Source of the DNA: Phytohabitans sp052068095 | GTDB lineage: Bacteria > Actinomycetota > Actinomycetes > Mycobacteriales > Micromonosporaceae | DNA length: 64,000 nt | Direction of reading: 5' to 3' | Assembly: GCF_052068095.1 (NCBI RefSeq) | Contig: NZ_JBQHDG010000004.1 | Coordinates: 310,001-374,000 of the forward strand | In this document: in pieces, positions 26,078 through 34,719 of the stretch | Position numbering within the stretch: the first letter of the stretch is position 1 | How the letters are laid out: every line of letters begins with the position of its first letter | Translations under genes and position numbers: made by a program | Notes under the pieces: model-generated | The model's input: the letters and a program-made list of their open reading frames with translations, nothing else | Databases searched by the model: none | What the model was told of the DNA's origin: nothing

Positions 26078-27787
26078 GTGAAACGAATAGGCACCGCCGT
26101 GGTGGCCGTCGCCTGTCTGACCGGGCTTACCTTCGCCGCCCCCTCCGCCGCGTCGTCCGCCCCTCCCACCGAGCCGGGCCTGCGACCGCTGCTGGACCAA
26201 ACGCTGGTGGTCGACGGCATCACCAGGCAGTACGCCGTGTACGTCCCGAGCCAACAGCCCGTTTACCGTGTCGCGGACCCCAAGGACAACCCGATCGTGG
26301 TGATCCTGCACCCGGACGGCGAAACCGCCCATGAATACGCGCTGCGCACCCAGTGGTCACGGGTCGCCGAGGAGGAAGGCTTCATCGCCGCCTTCCCCAC
26401 CGCCCAGAACGGCACGTGGAACGCCCACCTGGACCCGGGCCGGCCCGACGACATCGGTTTCGTCACCGCCGTAACAGACGCTGTCCGCGGCGCCTACCAA
26501 GGCAGCTCCGTCAACGTGTACATCGTCGGCGAAGGCACCGGCGCGGCCGTCGCCAACGAGGTCGCCGCCATCAACTCACCCAAGTACGTCGCCGTCGCCA
26601 GCCTCACCGGCGGCGCGCCCGCCGACTTCTACCAGACCGCCAGCACCCGCCTGCGAAATACCACGATGGCGAGCTGGACATTCGTCAACGGTCGCCTCAG
26701 CGGTGACGAACACCGGCAGATCGAGTACTGGAAACACGCCAACAAGGTCAACCCACGGCCTCAACACGAACACGGGAGAGACTTCAGCACCACCATCTAC
26801 CGCAACCCCAACAATCCGCTGGCCCAGGTCCGCGTCTCCTACCTACGCAGCCCGTCCGCGCTCGGCGGCACCAGCGTGGCGCGAGCGGTATGGCGCGGCA
26901 TGTTCCACCCGACCCTGCGCTTCACCGACCAGGACTCCACCAACGGACGCCTCGTCCCGTTCCAGACCGCCAGACAGATGCGGCTGACCGAGCACACCGC
27001 CAGCATCGCCGGCCAAACCCGCCGCTGGCTGGTCTACCTTCCCACCAACTACCGCAAGCTGACCAACCATGGCCGCAAACTCCCCCTTGTGCTCGCCTTC
27101 CATGGCCGCAACGGATCCGGCCGCTACATGGCCCAGCAAACCGGCTGGCACCAGGTCGGCGAAGCGCGCGGCTTCATCGTCGTCTACCCGCAAGCCGAAC
27201 CAGCCACCGGACCCAACATCGGCTTCAGCGGAAGCATCGACGCGGCCAACCCCGACGTCTCCTTCACCCTCGACGTCCTCGCCGACCTCTCCGCCCGCTT
27301 CGCCGTTGACACCACCAGAGTCATCGTCACCGGCGTCTCCCAAGGTGCGGCCTTCACCAACCGACTCGCCGTGCAATACCCCCAGCTGTTCGCCGCGATC
27401 GCACCCTGCTACTCCGGACATCTCAACGCAGCCAGCTACAGCGACCCCATCGTGCGCACCGACGTACCCCTACCCGTGTGGCAATGCCGCGGCGTCAACG
27501 AGGTACCCACCGACTACCCTGGCGGCACCGCCGGCGAAGCCACCGCGAGAGTCTTCTGGCGGGAAACCGTCAACAAGAACACCGCACCACCAACCGTCGA
27601 GGTCGACGGCAGATACACCACCGACATCTACCACGACGGCGCCGCCGAGTATCGCTGGACCGTCAACGGCGACATCGGCCACTTCTGGCCCAAAAACCTG
27701 GGCTTCAAGCTATGGGACGACTTCCTGGCCCACTACCGGCGCCTCCCCAACGGCAGCCTCGGCCCGGCCGCGCTCCCGGATCGATGA
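26078..27787 (+). CDS. Secreted tandem alpha/beta-hydrolase (LpqC/feruloyl-esterase-like)
   Basis: This 569-residue exported protein (signal peptide to about residue 26) contains two copies of an esterase domain of the PHB-depolymerase/LpqC kind. The C-terminal copy (about 300-555) has the nucleophile Ser421 in TGVSQGAAF, an oxyanion-type AFHGRNGSG and a likely catalytic His in GDIGHFWP. In the N-terminal copy (about 38-290) the elbow reads VGEGTGAA, with Gly153 in place of Ser, so it is probably inactive and may bind substrate. The start is GTG 26078, behind GAGGAG. Its location with a sugar-acid locus suggests removal of ester groups from plant polysaccharides. That role is inferred. Confidence 0.8.
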   Translation: MKRIGTAVVAVACLTGLTFAAPSAASSAPPTEPGLRPLLDQTLVVDGITRQYAVYVPSQQPVYRVADPKDNPIVVILHPDGETAHEYALRTQWSRVAEEEGFIAAFPTAQNGTWNAHLDPGRPDDIGFVTAVTDAVRGAYQGSSVNVYIVGEGTGAAVANEVAAINSPKYVAVASLTGGAPADFYQTASTRLRNTTMASWTFVNGRLSGDEHRQIEYWKHANKVNPRPQHEHGRDFSTTIYRNPNNPLAQVRVSYLRSPSALGGTSVARAVWRGMFHPTLRFTDQDSTNGRLVPFQTARQMRLTEHTASIAGQTRRWLVYLPTNYRKLTNHGRKLPLVLAFHGRNGSGRYMAQQTGWHQVGEARGFIVVYPQAEPATGPNIGFSGSIDAANPDVSFTLDVLADLSARFAVDTTRVIVTGVSQGAAFTNRLAVQYPQLFAAIAPCYSGHLNAASYSDPIVRTDVPLPVWQCRGVNEVPTDYPGGTAGEATARVFWRETVNKNTAPPTVEVDGRYTTDIYHDGAAEYRWTVNGDIGHFWPKNLGFKLWDDFLAHYRRLPNGSLGPAALPDR

Positions 27788-27840
27788 GACCGGGACGTGT
27801 GCGCCCTCCGTGCCCTGGGTGCCGCCGGGGCGGGTCTCGT

Positions 27841-27948
27841 TCAGCGTGGTCGGAACTCGATGCGCAGGATGCGGTCGTCGCCGGGTCGGGGTTCGGTGCC
27901 ACCCCAGTCCATGGGGGTATGGTCGCGCGCCAAGAGAGAGTTCGGCCG
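27841..27948 (-). pseudogene. Possible 3' remnant of a lost gene
   Basis: In the gap between two convergent genes, one minus-strand frame is open for 35 codons and ends in a well-formed tail (TPMDWGGTEPRPGDDRILRI, then EFRPR and TGA). It reads like a protein C-terminus, with strand-appropriate composition, but has no start or upstream domain. I do not recognise the family. It may be chance. Confidence 0.2.
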
Positions 27949-28013
27949 TCAGATGGCGGACGAATCTCCCCCTCCTTTCCCGCGTGGTCTCTGCTTCGGT
28001 CCACCGACGACTG

Positions 28014-28967
28014 CTACATCTCCTGCTCCCACCAGCCGCGCGTGTCGACGTCCGCGGCGTCCGCCAGCGCCTCCAGTTCCGCGATCTGCTCGTCGGCGAG
28101 CTCGATGCCACGAGCTCGGATCATCCCGTCGATGTAACCCGCCTTCGTGACCCCGATGATCGGGGTGGTCCCCTTGGCGATGGCCCAGGCGGTGGCGACG
28201 TCGGCGGCGGACGCGCCTCGGTCCTCGCCGATCGCCGCCATCCTGTCCGTCAGCGCCTGAAGCTGGGGCAGGACGCCGTTGTACGTGGCCGCCCGGCTGC
28301 TGCCCTCCGGCAACGGATGGGCCGGGCTGTACCTGCCGCTCAACGCCCCCTGCTCGAGGACCATGTAGGAAAAGAACGGCACGTCGTGCTCGCGGCAGTG
28401 ATCAAGAATGCCCGCGCGCTCAGCGGCCCGGTACAGCAGACTGTAGTGGTTCTGGACCGCCTCCACGCGGAAGCCGGCCTCGCCGAGGATCTGATCGGCG
28501 AGAGCGATCTGCTTCAGGTTGTGGTTCGAGACACCGACATGCTTGATCCTGCCGCTTTGCAGCAGCGGGATCAGAAGCGGCGTCCACCGGGCCACGTCGG
28601 CAGGGTTGTGGATCCAGTACAGATCCACATAGTCCGTACCCATCCGGTCGAGGCTCTGCTCGAGCATGTCCGCGACCGGATCGTCGCCGTCGCCCGCGGC
28701 CTGCGGGGTGAACTTCGTCGACAACTGGTACTCGCTGCGGGCGTAGCCCTTCAGCGCCTGAGCGAGGACCGACTCCGAGCGACCCATGCCGTACACCACC
28801 GCCGTGTCCCACAGCGTGAACCCGTTCGACTGCGCCTTTTCGACGACCTCTCGCAGGCCGGACGCGGTCAGCTGACTGCCGAAATAGCCGTCGCCCACCT
28901 CGCCGCTGTCTCCCCAGGCCCACGTGCCCAGCGCCACCGCCGGCACTGTCAGCGTCTTGCTCGTCAT
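28014..28967 (-). CDS. Aldo/keto reductase
   Basis: This 317-residue cytoplasmic NAD(P)H-dependent oxidoreductase has the AKR barrel motifs: LWDTAVVYGMGRSE (catalytic Asp and Tyr), STKFTP (catalytic Lys), YWIHNP (catalytic His) and GVSNHN. The C-terminal PIIGVTKAGYI is the usual cofactor segment. ATG 28967 is chosen because GGAGG precedes it; the open frame extends upstream to 29045 without a better site. It is divergent from the MmyB-type regulator gene at 29160, which probably controls it. The substrate is unknown. Confidence 0.92.
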   Translation of the reverse strand: MTSKTLTVPAVALGTWAWGDSGEVGDGYFGSQLTASGLREVVEKAQSNGFTLWDTAVVYGMGRSESVLAQALKGYARSEYQLSTKFTPQAAGDGDDPVADMLEQSLDRMGTDYVDLYWIHNPADVARWTPLLIPLLQSGRIKHVGVSNHNLKQIALADQILGEAGFRVEAVQNHYSLLYRAAERAGILDHCREHDVPFFSYMVLEQGALSGRYSPAHPLPEGSSRAATYNGVLPQLQALTDRMAAIGEDRGASAADVATAWAIAKGTTPIIGVTKAGYIDGMIRARGIELADEQIAELEALADAADVDTRGWWEQEM

Positions 28968-29113
28968 GTCCCCTACCTCCATCGCTTGTCCGTCGGCCGC
29001 GGCAACTTGTCGTGAACGCCCAGTCGACAGCTCCGCCCGAGTCACGCACGCCCACGGAACGTTCGACCCCCAGAAGACCGCGATCGCCGGCGCCGGAGAA
29101 GGTCGCGTTTATC

Positions 29114-29134
29114 GGGGGTACAACCTCAACCCCC
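29114..29134. promoter_or_regulatory. Inverted repeat in the AKR/regulator divergent promoter
   Basis: GGGGGT at 29114-29119 and ACCCCC at 29129-29134 form a 6-bp inverted repeat around ACAACCTCA. It lies 26 bp before the regulator start. It is a candidate operator only. Confidence 0.3.
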
Positions 29135-29159
29135 CCTCGCGCCGTGACCAGCGGCTACC

Positions 29160-30089
29160 GTGAATGACATGGACCAGCAGCCCGGAAACCGCGGCGAAAT
29201 CCGGGACTTCCTTGCCAGCCGACGCGCCAAGATCACCCCGGCGGATGCCGGACTGCCGACCAGCGCCCGTCGGCGGGTCGCCGGGCTGCGGCGCGAGGAG
29301 GTCGCCGTCCTTGCCGGCGTGAGCACGGAGTGGTACACGCGGCTGGAGAAGGGTCACATCGGCGGCGTGTCCGAAGACGTCCTTGACGCGGTCGCTCGCG
29401 CCCTGCACTTGGACGACGACGAACGCACCTACCTGTTCGACCTGGCCCGGTCATCGCGGCCCGACAGTCGCACGCCGTCGCGTCGCCGGGACGTCGAGGT
29501 CCCGCCCCGGGTCCAGTGGCTGCTGGACTCCATGACGATGTCCTCGGCGTTCGTACGCAACGGCCGCATGGACGTCGTCGCCAGCAACCCCCTGGCCCGA
29601 GCCCTCCTCACGCCGATGTTCGACAGCGCCACCGTCGACAAGCGCGGCCGCCCCAACGTCGCCCGCTACATCTTCCTCGACCCCGGTGCACACCACTTCT
29701 TCGTCGACTGGGACGCCGCCACCATCGCCACCGCCGCCCTGCTACGCGCCGAAGCCGGGCGCGAGCCCCGCGACCGGCCACTACGCGAGCTCGTCGGCGA
29801 GCTGTCCACGCTCAGCCCCGAGTTCCGCAACCGATGGGCGGCGCACGACGTCCTGATCCGCCACGACGGCATCAAACGGCTCCAGCACCCCGACGTCGGC
29901 CACCTGGAACTGACCTTCCAATCCCTCGACCTACCCCTGCCCGGCCGAGCCGTGCACGACCTGGTCATCTACACCGCCGAACCCGGCAGCACGTCCGAAG
30001 ACCGACTCAAACTCCTCGCCAGCTGGGCAGCTACCCAATCCCGGACGGCACAGCCCACCCACCACTCTGCGCAGCCCGACACGCTCTGA
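29160..30089 (+). CDS. XRE/MmyB-type transcriptional regulator
   Basis: This 309-residue regulator has an N-terminal helix-turn-helix (about residues 12-85, with VAGLRREEVAVLAGVSTEWYTRLEKG) and a C-terminal MmyB-like ligand-binding domain (about 112-280, including the conserved NPLARAL and RHDGIKRLQHPDVG stretches). Such regulators typically control a divergent oxidoreductase, here the aldo/keto reductase. GTG 29160 and ATG 29169 are both possible starts; neither has a clear Shine-Dalgarno, so the mRNA may be leaderless. Confidence 0.9.
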   Translation: MNDMDQQPGNRGEIRDFLASRRAKITPADAGLPTSARRRVAGLRREEVAVLAGVSTEWYTRLEKGHIGGVSEDVLDAVARALHLDDDERTYLFDLARSSRPDSRTPSRRRDVEVPPRVQWLLDSMTMSSAFVRNGRMDVVASNPLARALLTPMFDSATVDKRGRPNVARYIFLDPGAHHFFVDWDAATIATAALLRAEAGREPRDRPLRELVGELSTLSPEFRNRWAAHDVLIRHDGIKRLQHPDVGHLELTFQSLDLPLPGRAVHDLVIYTAEPGSTSEDRLKLLASWAATQSRTAQPTHHSAQPDTL

Positions 30090-30228
30090 CTCCCCATCTA
30101 CGCCGATGTGAGGCGCCCTTCAGCAGGCGCCCTACCGGCGTCCAAGGGTCGGAATTCGTGGTCCCAAAGCGTTTAGGATCGCCCAAAATCGCTGAAACCG
30201 GGCGCCGAATGTTTCGTGTATGTAACGT

Positions 30229-30298
30229 CGGTTTACCTTCGTTGACAAACCGTTTTACCAGAAGCAAAGTGTTCTGCATTCCAGTGGTAAAAGGGTTT
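30229..30298. promoter_or_regulatory. LacI-family operator cluster upstream of the fructan locus
   Basis: AAACCGTTTTACCA at 30247-30260 and TGGTAAAAGGGTTT at 30285-30298 are inverted copies matching at 13 of 14 positions. A third partial copy, CGGTTTACC, lies at 30229-30237. The pattern of AAACCGTTT cores in an otherwise GC-rich region fits a LacI-type operator controlling its own gene, and perhaps the operon. The second copy ends 13 bp before the LacI start. Confidence 0.55.
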
Positions 30299-30311
30299 GG
30301 CAGGTGTCGAG

Positions 30312-31340
30312 ATGGCGAAGCCGAGGGTGAAGATCCGCACGGTGGCCGAGGCCGCTGGCGTGTCTGTCACGACGGTCTCCCTCGTACTCAACGAGGTGGC
30401 CGGGGCCCGGGTCAGCGCGGAGACCCGGCAGCGGATCCACGACGCGGCACAGCGCCTCGGCTACGTACCGAACGAAGTCGCCCGGCAGTTGCGCGCCCAG
30501 CGGACCAAGGCGTTGGGTCTGCTGGGTGACGAGGTGACGACCACTCCGTTCGCGGGGCGGATGGTTCTGGGAGCGCAGGAAGCGGCGAGCAAGCACGGCT
30601 GGTTGCTGATGCTGCTCAACAGTGGCCAGGACCCCGAGTTGGAGCGCAAGGAGATCGCCGCGTTCCTCCGTGGGCGGGTGGACGGCGTGCTGTACACGAC
30701 GATGTACCACCGGGTGGTGCGAGTGCCGGAGCGGCTGCGCACGGTGCCGACGGTGCTGCTGGACGCCGAGGACGACACCGCCGAGGTGCCGTCCGTGGTG
30801 CCTGACGAGCTGGACGGCGCGTACCTGGCGACGAAGGAGTTGCTGGATCACGGGCATCGCCGTGTCGGTTTCGTCAACCACAGCGGTGACATCCCGGCGA
30901 CCTGGGGTCGGCTGGCCGGCTACCAGCGCGGGTTGCGGGAGGCTGGCGTGCCGTTCGACCCGAACCTGGTGGTAGCGGTTCCGCCGGTGGCCCGGGAAGG
31001 CTATGCCGCCACGTTGCGACTGCTGGGCGCCGAGCAGCGCCCGACAGGGCTGTTCTGTTTCAACGACCGGGTCGCGATGGGCGCCTACCAGGCGGCCGCG
31101 GCGCTTGGTCTGCGCATCCCGGCCGACGTGTCCATCGTTGGCTTCGATGACCAGGAGGAGATCAGCGAGGGTCTGCTGCCGGGGTTGACCACGGTGGCGC
31201 TGCCGCACTACGCGATGGGGGCGTGGGCGGTCGACGCGCTCATCGCCCGGATCACCGATCCACAGACGCCGGTGGAGCGCGTGCTCCTGCCGTGCCCGAT
31301 CGTTCGGCGCGAGTCGGTGGGCACACCGCCGACGCTGTGA
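30312..31340 (+). CDS. LacI-family repressor of fructan utilisation
   Basis: This 342-residue regulator has the LacI DNA-binding headpiece (IRTVAEAAGVSVTTVSLVLNE, then ARQLRAQRTKALGLL hinge, residues about 7-65) and a periplasmic-binding-like sensor domain with the C-terminal VSIVGFDDQE motif. ATG 30312 follows AGGTG; an upstream in-frame TTG at 30297 overlaps the operator. It is followed by a hairpin and then the importer and GH32 genes on the same strand, so a fructose-containing oligosaccharide is the likely inducer. Confidence 0.92.
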   Translation: MAKPRVKIRTVAEAAGVSVTTVSLVLNEVAGARVSAETRQRIHDAAQRLGYVPNEVARQLRAQRTKALGLLGDEVTTTPFAGRMVLGAQEAASKHGWLLMLLNSGQDPELERKEIAAFLRGRVDGVLYTTMYHRVVRVPERLRTVPTVLLDAEDDTAEVPSVVPDELDGAYLATKELLDHGHRRVGFVNHSGDIPATWGRLAGYQRGLREAGVPFDPNLVVAVPPVAREGYAATLRLLGAEQRPTGLFCFNDRVAMGAYQAAAALGLRIPADVSIVGFDDQEEISEGLLPGLTTVALPHYAMGAWAVDALIARITDPQTPVERVLLPCPIVRRESVGTPPTL

Positions 31341-31350
31341 CCGCGTAACA

Positions 31351-31380
31351 CTGCCTGGCCGGTGGCACGGCCGCAGGCAG
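31351..31380 (+). terminator. Hairpin after the LacI gene
   Basis: CTGCCTG/CAGGCAG (31351-31357 and 31374-31380) continue inward as GCCG/CGGC with a two-base bulge and a 6-base loop. The stem lies 10 bp after the repressor stop and would separate repressor transcription from the structural genes, or lower read-through. Confidence 0.5.
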
Positions 31381-31465
31381 GAGATGACTTTCCGGTTCGT
31401 GACGGCCGCCGCGCTCACACCGCGACGGCGGCGAAGCCATGCCCAATAAAGAGGAGAAGGCACCG

Positions 31466-32752
31466 ATGAACACTTCGAAGCGACGCTTGTTGGCCACCGG
31501 ATTGGCGGCCGTGGTGTTGGCCGGCGTGGCCGCGTGCGGGTCGGGCGAGGGCGCGGGCACGTCCGCCGACGGCGGCCTGACCCTGTGGACGCACAATGCC
31601 GGCAACCCGCAGGAGCTGGCGGTCGTGGAGCAGATCGTCGCTGATTGGAACGCGGCCCATCCGGACAAGAAGGTCACGGTTCAGGCCTTCCCGCAGGCCG
31701 CGTACAACGAGGCGGTCGTCGCGGCGGCGACGGCGAAGAAGCTGCCCTGCATCCTGGACACCGACGCGCCCGCCGTGCCCAACTGGGCGTACGCGGGCTA
31801 CCTGGCTCCGCTGGAGATTCCGGCCGACCTGCTGGCCAAGCAGCTGCCCAGCACGGTGGGCACCTACCAGGGCAAGACCTATTCCGTCGGTTACTACGAG
31901 GCGGCGCTGGGACTGTTCGCCCGCAGGTCCGCGCTCACGGCTGCCGGGGTGCGGATCCCCACGCTCGAGCAGCCGTGGACCGCCGCCGAGTTCGACCAGG
32001 CCCTGCGCGCGATCAAGGCGAGCAAGAAGTACCCGATCACCTTCGACCTGGGCACCGGCGACACCACGACCGAGTGGTGGACCTACGCCTACTCACCCTT
32101 CCTACAAAGCTTTGGCGGGGACCTGATCGACCGCAACACCTACAAGACCGCCAACGGTGTGCTCAACGGCGACAAGGCGGTGGCCTGGGCAACCTGGTTG
32201 CGGAATCTGGTGGAGCAGGACTACTCACCACAGAAGTCGAGCCAGGACGCGTTCGCCGACTTCGTCAACGGCAAGTCGGCGATGGTCTGGTCCGGCATCT
32301 GGAACGCGGGTTCGTTGAGCAAGGTCGAGGACGGGGTCGTGCTGCCCCCGCCGGACTTCGGCAGCGGCGCCAAGGTTGGTGGCGGGTCGTGGCAGTGGGC
32401 GGTCAGTAGCAGTTGTGCGGACAAGGCGACCGCGATGGAGTACCTGCGCACGTCGCTCACGGCCAAGAACATCGCGGCGTTCGCCGAAAAGCAGAACGTC
32501 ATCCCCGCCACCGAGGAGGCGGCCGCGCTGGTTCCCGGCTGGCAGCCCGGTGGAGAGAAGCGGTTCTTCCTGGACGAGTCCAAAAAGCTGGCGACCGTCC
32601 GGCCGCCGACCCCGGGTTACCCGTACCTGACGACCACGTTCGCGAAGGCGACGCAGGACATCGTCGCGGGCGGAGACCCTAAGCAGATCCTGGACCGCGC
32701 CGCGAACGAGATCGACCAGGACCTGAAGTCCAACAACTACTACGGCTTCTGA
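31466..32752 (+). CDS. Sugar ABC transporter binding lipoprotein (family 1)
   Basis: This 428-residue lipoprotein has the lipobox LAGVAAC (Cys near residue 24) and the SBP_bac_1 fold (LTLWTHNAGNPQE, then FVNGKSAMVWSGIWNAG). ATG 31466 is preceded by GAGGAGAAG; the ATG at 31439 lacks a site. It is the receptor of the carbohydrate importer whose two permeases follow. The flanking GH32 enzymes suggest fructo-oligosaccharides, levanbiose or sucrose as ligand. No ATPase gene is in the locus; a shared MsiK-type ATPase elsewhere is probable, as in many actinobacteria. Confidence 0.93.
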   Translation: MNTSKRRLLATGLAAVVLAGVAACGSGEGAGTSADGGLTLWTHNAGNPQELAVVEQIVADWNAAHPDKKVTVQAFPQAAYNEAVVAAATAKKLPCILDTDAPAVPNWAYAGYLAPLEIPADLLAKQLPSTVGTYQGKTYSVGYYEAALGLFARRSALTAAGVRIPTLEQPWTAAEFDQALRAIKASKKYPITFDLGTGDTTTEWWTYAYSPFLQSFGGDLIDRNTYKTANGVLNGDKAVAWATWLRNLVEQDYSPQKSSQDAFADFVNGKSAMVWSGIWNAGSLSKVEDGVVLPPPDFGSGAKVGGGSWQWAVSSSCADKATAMEYLRTSLTAKNIAAFAEKQNVIPATEEAAALVPGWQPGGEKRFFLDESKKLATVRPPTPGYPYLTTTFAKATQDIVAGGDPKQILDRAANEIDQDLKSNNYYGF

Positions 32753-32761
32753 CCGTTCGCA

Positions 32762-32785
32762 GGGTGCGGGCGGCGGCTCGCACCC
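32762..32785 (+). terminator. Intra-operon hairpin after the binding-protein gene
   Basis: GGGTGCG at 32762-32768 and CGCACCC at 32779-32785 form a perfect 7-bp stem with a 10-base GC loop. Its position between the binding-protein gene and the first permease is typical of hairpins that keep receptor expression above permease expression. Confidence 0.5.
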
Positions 32786-32811
32786 CGCGCGCACCGCCTT
32801 GGAGAGAAACG

Positions 32812-33756
32812 ATGGCCGTCAGCATCTCACCGACCCCGGTCGCCGCCGCGGCGAAGCCGGCGCCGCGGCGTCACGACCGCCGGCAGAGCCGGGATCAGCG
32901 ACGCGTGGGGCTGCTCATGATCGCCCCTGCTGGTGTCCTGCTTGCCCTGTTCTTCTTCGTGCCGGTCGCGTTGGGGTTCGCGCTGGCCTTCACCGACGCG
33001 CGCCTGATCAGCCCGAAGCCGCTGGAGTTCATCGGCCTGGACAACTTCCAACGGATCCTGGACGACCCGGTGTTCTGGAAGTCGTTGCGCAACACGCTGT
33101 TCTTCGCCGCCGTCGTCGTGCCCGTTCAATCGGGGCTCGCCCTGCTGCTGGCGTTGCTGGTCAACGTGAAGATGCGCGGCACCAACATCTTCCGGACGCT
33201 GTACTTCATCCCGGTGGTCACGTCCATCGTCGTCGTCTCGATCCTGTGGCGGTTCATGTACCAGCAGGACGGGCTGGTCAACAGCATGCTGCACTGGGCC
33301 ACCGGCAACGTCGTACGCGTCGACTGGCTCAACAACACCAGCACCGCGCTGCCCGCGATCATTGTCATGTCGGTGTGGCAAGCGGTCGGCTTCCACATGG
33401 TCATCTGGCTGTCCGGGCTACAGACGATTCCCGGTGAGCTGTACGAGGCCGCCGACCTGGATGGCGCCGGAACCTGGGACAAGTTCCGCTACATCACCTG
33501 GCCCGGCCTACGGAGCACCCGCACCTTCATCCTGGTCACGATCACCATCGCCGCACTGAGCCTGTTCACGCAGGTCCACGTCATGACCGCGGGCGGCCCG
33601 CTGGACGCCACCTCGACGGTGGTCTACCAGGCCGTCCGGGTCGGATACCAGCAGCAGCAGACCGCCTACGCCTCGGCCATCTCGGTGGTCTTCTTCCTGC
33701 TGGTGCTCACCGTCTCGCTGATCCAGCGGTGGCTGACCCGAGAAAGGAACGCCTAG
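32812..33756 (+). CDS. Sugar ABC transporter permease 1
   Basis: This 314-residue inner-membrane protein has six predicted helices after a hydrophilic N-terminal tail. The permease EAA loop (GELYEAADLDGAGTWDKFRYI) is near residue 210, typical of MalF/UgpA-type carbohydrate permeases. ATG 32812 follows GGAGAG. It ends 2 bp before permease 2. Confidence 0.94.
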   Translation: MAVSISPTPVAAAAKPAPRRHDRRQSRDQRRVGLLMIAPAGVLLALFFFVPVALGFALAFTDARLISPKPLEFIGLDNFQRILDDPVFWKSLRNTLFFAAVVVPVQSGLALLLALLVNVKMRGTNIFRTLYFIPVVTSIVVVSILWRFMYQQDGLVNSMLHWATGNVVRVDWLNNTSTALPAIIVMSVWQAVGFHMVIWLSGLQTIPGELYEAADLDGAGTWDKFRYITWPGLRSTRTFILVTITIAALSLFTQVHVMTAGGPLDATSTVVYQAVRVGYQQQQTAYASAISVVFFLLVLTVSLIQRWLTRERNA

Positions 33757-33758
33757 CC

Positions 33759-34664
33759 ATGGCGATGCCCGCCGTCCACGGCGCCAAGCGCCGCCGACAC
33801 CACGCCACCCGCGCCGCCGTGCTGGCTGCCCGCCTGGTGTGCGTGTTCCTGTTCGCCGCGCCGATGCTGTTCATGTTCGTCTCGTCGCTGAAGTCCGACA
33901 CCGACATCTTCCGGGACATCGGCTCGGTGCGCGCCTTCCTGCCAGTCGGTGACATCTCATTGCGCAACTACGCCGGCGTGTTCGAGACCGTGCCGGCGGC
34001 CCGGTTCCTGCTCAACTCGCTGTTCATTTCTCTGCTGACGGTCGCGCTCGGTGTGCTGGTGAACAGCATGGCGGCGTTCGCGCTGTCCCGCCTGTCCTGG
34101 CCGGGCCGGCGCGTCGCGTTGAGCGTCGTGATCGCCACCCTGGTGGTCCCGTTCGAGACATTCGCGCTGCCGCTGGTGTGGTGGGTGAACAAGCTGCCCT
34201 GGCTCACAATGCACGGACTGCAACTGACCATCAGCGAGGGCTGGCTCGACACCTACCGGGTGCAGATCCTGCCGTTCGTGGCCAACGCCTTCTCCATCTA
34301 CCTGTTCTACTCCTACTTCCAGAGCATCCCGCGCGAGCTCGACGAGGCCGCCCGGGTCGACGGCGCCGGATGGTTCCGCATCTACCGCACCGTCGTCATG
34401 CCGCTGTCCGGACCTGCCGTGGCCACCGTGTCGATCCTGACTTTCCTGCCGGCATGGAACTCCTACCTGTGGCCGCTCATGGTGGTCCAGACGCAGGAGC
34501 TACGGCCGGTCATGGTCGGCGTCTCCTACTTCTTCCAGCTCAAGGTCCACTGGGGCGAAATCATGGCGTACTCCACCCTCATCACCCTGCCGGTCCTGGT
34601 GCTGTTCCTCGCCTTCCAGCGCGCCTTCGTCAACAGCATCGCCTCCACCGGCGTCAAGGGATGA
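33759..34664 (+). CDS. Sugar ABC transporter permease 2
   Basis: This 301-residue partner permease of the MalG/UgpE type has six helices and an EAA loop (RELDEAARVDGAGWFRIYR, near residue 190). ATG 33759 is 2 bp after the first permease stop, with AAGGA further upstream; an in-frame ATG at 33765 is an alternative. The cytoplasmic GH32 gene follows after 55 bp. Confidence 0.94.
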   Translation: MAMPAVHGAKRRRHHATRAAVLAARLVCVFLFAAPMLFMFVSSLKSDTDIFRDIGSVRAFLPVGDISLRNYAGVFETVPAARFLLNSLFISLLTVALGVLVNSMAAFALSRLSWPGRRVALSVVIATLVVPFETFALPLVWWVNKLPWLTMHGLQLTISEGWLDTYRVQILPFVANAFSIYLFYSYFQSIPRELDEAARVDGAGWFRIYRTVVMPLSGPAVATVSILTFLPAWNSYLWPLMVVQTQELRPVMVGVSYFFQLKVHWGEIMAYSTLITLPVLVLFLAFQRAFVNSIASTGVKG

Positions 34665-34719
34665 CCTCCGCCGCCAGGCACAACCCCACCACACCGACTC
34701 CATCCGAAAGCGGTAGCCG

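Noticed and set aside
30300..31340. The LacI regulator as the CebR that would bind the box at 3980
   Set aside because: The LacI gene is embedded in a GH32/importer locus and has its own AAACCGTTT-type sites, which do not resemble the CebR palindrome.
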